The notes under the pieces were generated by a model. The model ran no database searches. It saw nothing but the letters and a program-made list of their open reading frames with translations, and was not told the origin of the DNA. This document shows positions 33,310 to 34,343 of a stretch of 34,343 nucleotides of DNA, in pieces. Made by a program: the position numbers and the translations under genes. This DNA comes from Rhodocyclaceae bacterium. Lineage in GTDB: Bacteria > Pseudomonadota > Gammaproteobacteria > Burkholderiales > Rhodocyclaceae. The stretch spans positions 1 through 34,343 of the forward strand of contig JANXRC010000238.1 in assembly GCA_025353195.1 (NCBI GenBank), written 5' to 3'. How positions within the stretch are numbered: the stretch's first letter is position 1; each line of letters begins with the position of its first letter.

Positions 33310-33417
33310 GAATAAATTCCTCCTTGACGATGGGATGAATTGTAGGAACTGCTGCTACCCTTGAGAGCCAGCCGATTTGATGGCATCATTCAAATAAATT
33401 GAACTGACGTGGGCCCT
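33310..33417. promoter_or_regulatory. LysR-type divergent promoter region
   Basis: The gap between pirin and the regulator holds TTCAA-ATAAA-TTGAA (33389-33403), a perfect inverted repeat that contains T-N11-A, the usual LysR-type site. On the minus strand TACAAT at 33339-33344 is a good -10 box for pirin, with no good -35, consistent with activator dependence. Confidence 0.6.
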
Positions 33418-34343
33418 ATGACGACGCCGCGCAATGTATTGACACCCGATGCCCTGGCCATGCTGCAGACCATCTCCAGCAGCGGCAGCTTTGCCGCCGC
33501 GGCCCGCGCCAGCAACATGGTGCCCAGCGCCCTCACCTATCGCGTGCGGCAGATGGAAGACGCGCTGGACGTGCTGCTGTTCGACCGCAGTTCGCGCCAG
33601 GCCCGCCTGACCGAAGCCGGCGCCGAGTTGCTGCGCGAAGGTGCGCGACTGCTGGCGGACATCGACGCCGTGGCCAATCGCGTCAAACGAGTGGCCACCG
33701 GCTGGGAATCGCAGCTCACGATCGCGGTGGACAGCATCATCAACCGGGCTACGCTGATGGAACTCTGCGAGGCGTTCTTTTCGCTGAGCCCCCCGACGCG
33801 GCTCAAGCTGCGCGACGAAACCCTTTCCGGCACGCTGGAGGCACTGACTTCAGGCCAGGCCGATCTGGCGCTCGGCGTGATGGTGGGCGCGACCACCATG
33901 GCGGGCTTGCATCATGAATCGCTGGGCACCGTGCATTTTGTTTTTGCGATGGCACCCCACCACCCGCTGGCGAAAATGCCCGAGCCGCTTAGCGACGAGG
34001 CCATCCGCCAGCAACGGGCAGTGGCGGTCGCTGACACCGTCCAGAGCGGCAGCGGCCTCACCATCGGGCTGCTGGCCGGCCAGGACGTGTTCACGGTGTC
34101 GGGCATGCCGGCCAAGCTGGATGCCCAGATCAGAGGCCTCGGCGTCGGCTTTTTGCCTGACTGCCTGGCCCAGCCCTACCTCGACTCCGGTCGTTTGGTG
34201 GCCCGGCGCGTGGAGCGGTCTGAGCGGCAGATCCAGGTCAGTTACGCTTGGCGCAAGAGCGGCAGGCCCGGCGAAGGGCGGGCGCTGCAATGGTGGCTCG
34301 CTCAACTGAAAAGCCCGATCACTCGCGCGGCGTTGCTGGGCGA
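33418..34343 (+). CDS. LysR-family transcriptional regulator (cut by window edge)
   Basis: The frame runs from ATG 33418 to the end without a stop (308 codons seen), so it is nearly complete. The N-terminal helix-turn-helix is typical (LAMLQTISSSGSFAAAARA, NMVPSALTYRVRQMEDALDV, LFDRSSRQARLTEAG). The effector domain follows from about residue 95. Its position beside pirin–doxX–flavodoxin and the palindromic site between them suggest that it controls that cluster; in relatives this arrangement responds to quinones or other oxidants, which is inference. Confidence 0.93.
   Translation, partial: MTTPRNVLTPDALAMLQTISSSGSFAAAARASNMVPSALTYRVRQMEDALDVLLFDRSSRQARLTEAGAELLREGARLLADIDAVANRVKRVATGWESQLTIAVDSIINRATLMELCEAFFSLSPPTRLKLRDETLSGTLEALTSGQADLALGVMVGATTMAGLHHESLGTVHFVFAMAPHHPLAKMPEPLSDEAIRQQRAVAVADTVQSGSGLTIGLLAGQDVFTVSGMPAKLDAQIRGLGVGFLPDCLAQPYLDSGRLVARRVERSERQIQVSYAWRKSGRPGEGRALQWWLAQLKSPITRAALLG

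Overview
The window is GC-rich, densely coded Gram-negative chromosome, most likely from a betaproteobacterium of the Rhodocyclales/Burkholderiales/Nitrosomonadales range. The evidence is the gene set: a HoxFUYHW NAD-reducing hydrogenase, a QseE/QseG/QseF system, glycine-zipper envelope proteins, a kinase–universal-stress fusion, and codon use rich in G/C third positions. No rRNA, tRNA or CRISPR array was seen, so a species cannot be named.

Layout. Positions 1-1220 hold chromate resistance (chrA partial, chrB) with a strong promoter and a perfect 8+8 bp palindrome over the likely start of transcription. Positions 1280-6032 (minus strand) hold a DMT permease with a histidine-rich tail, a small unknown protein and a SWIM/SNF2 helicase. 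Positions 6300-13896 are a nickel/hydrogen island: a NikR-type operator, a NiCoT nickel permease, nikR with an HD-domain hydrolase, and the group 3d [NiFe]-hydrogenase operon hoxF-U-Y-H-W. The hyp maturation genes are not in the window. Positions 14023-17617 (minus) hold an unknown protein, an OmpR-type regulator, a calcineurin-like phosphoesterase and a Ser/Thr kinase fused to a universal stress domain. Positions 17687-20359 hold an MHS-type MFS symporter and a FixJ-type regulator, with an 18-bp palindrome upstream of the transporter.

Positions 20447-26087 are the most coherent regulatory unit. qseE, qseG and qseF overlap by ATGA. They are followed at once by two identical palindromes matching the published GlrR/QseF site (TGTC-N10-GACA), an IHF-like site and a sigma-54 promoter. 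That promoter drives an operon of glycine-zipper and lipoprotein genes, so the sequence itself suggests both the regulator and its target.

Positions 26501-28528 hold a methyltransferase, a C_GCAxxG_C_C protein and a TSUP (TauE/SafE) permease. Positions 28619-33309 (minus) are a five-gene cluster: pirin, DoxX, flavodoxin, a half-length Ppx/GppA-like protein and a DedA–rhodanese fusion. An IS4-type element with 9-bp target duplications has cut into the last codons of the Ppx/GppA-like gene and separated it from the DedA–rhodanese gene. The transposase is itself frameshifted. A LysR regulator is divergent from pirin and runs off the right edge.
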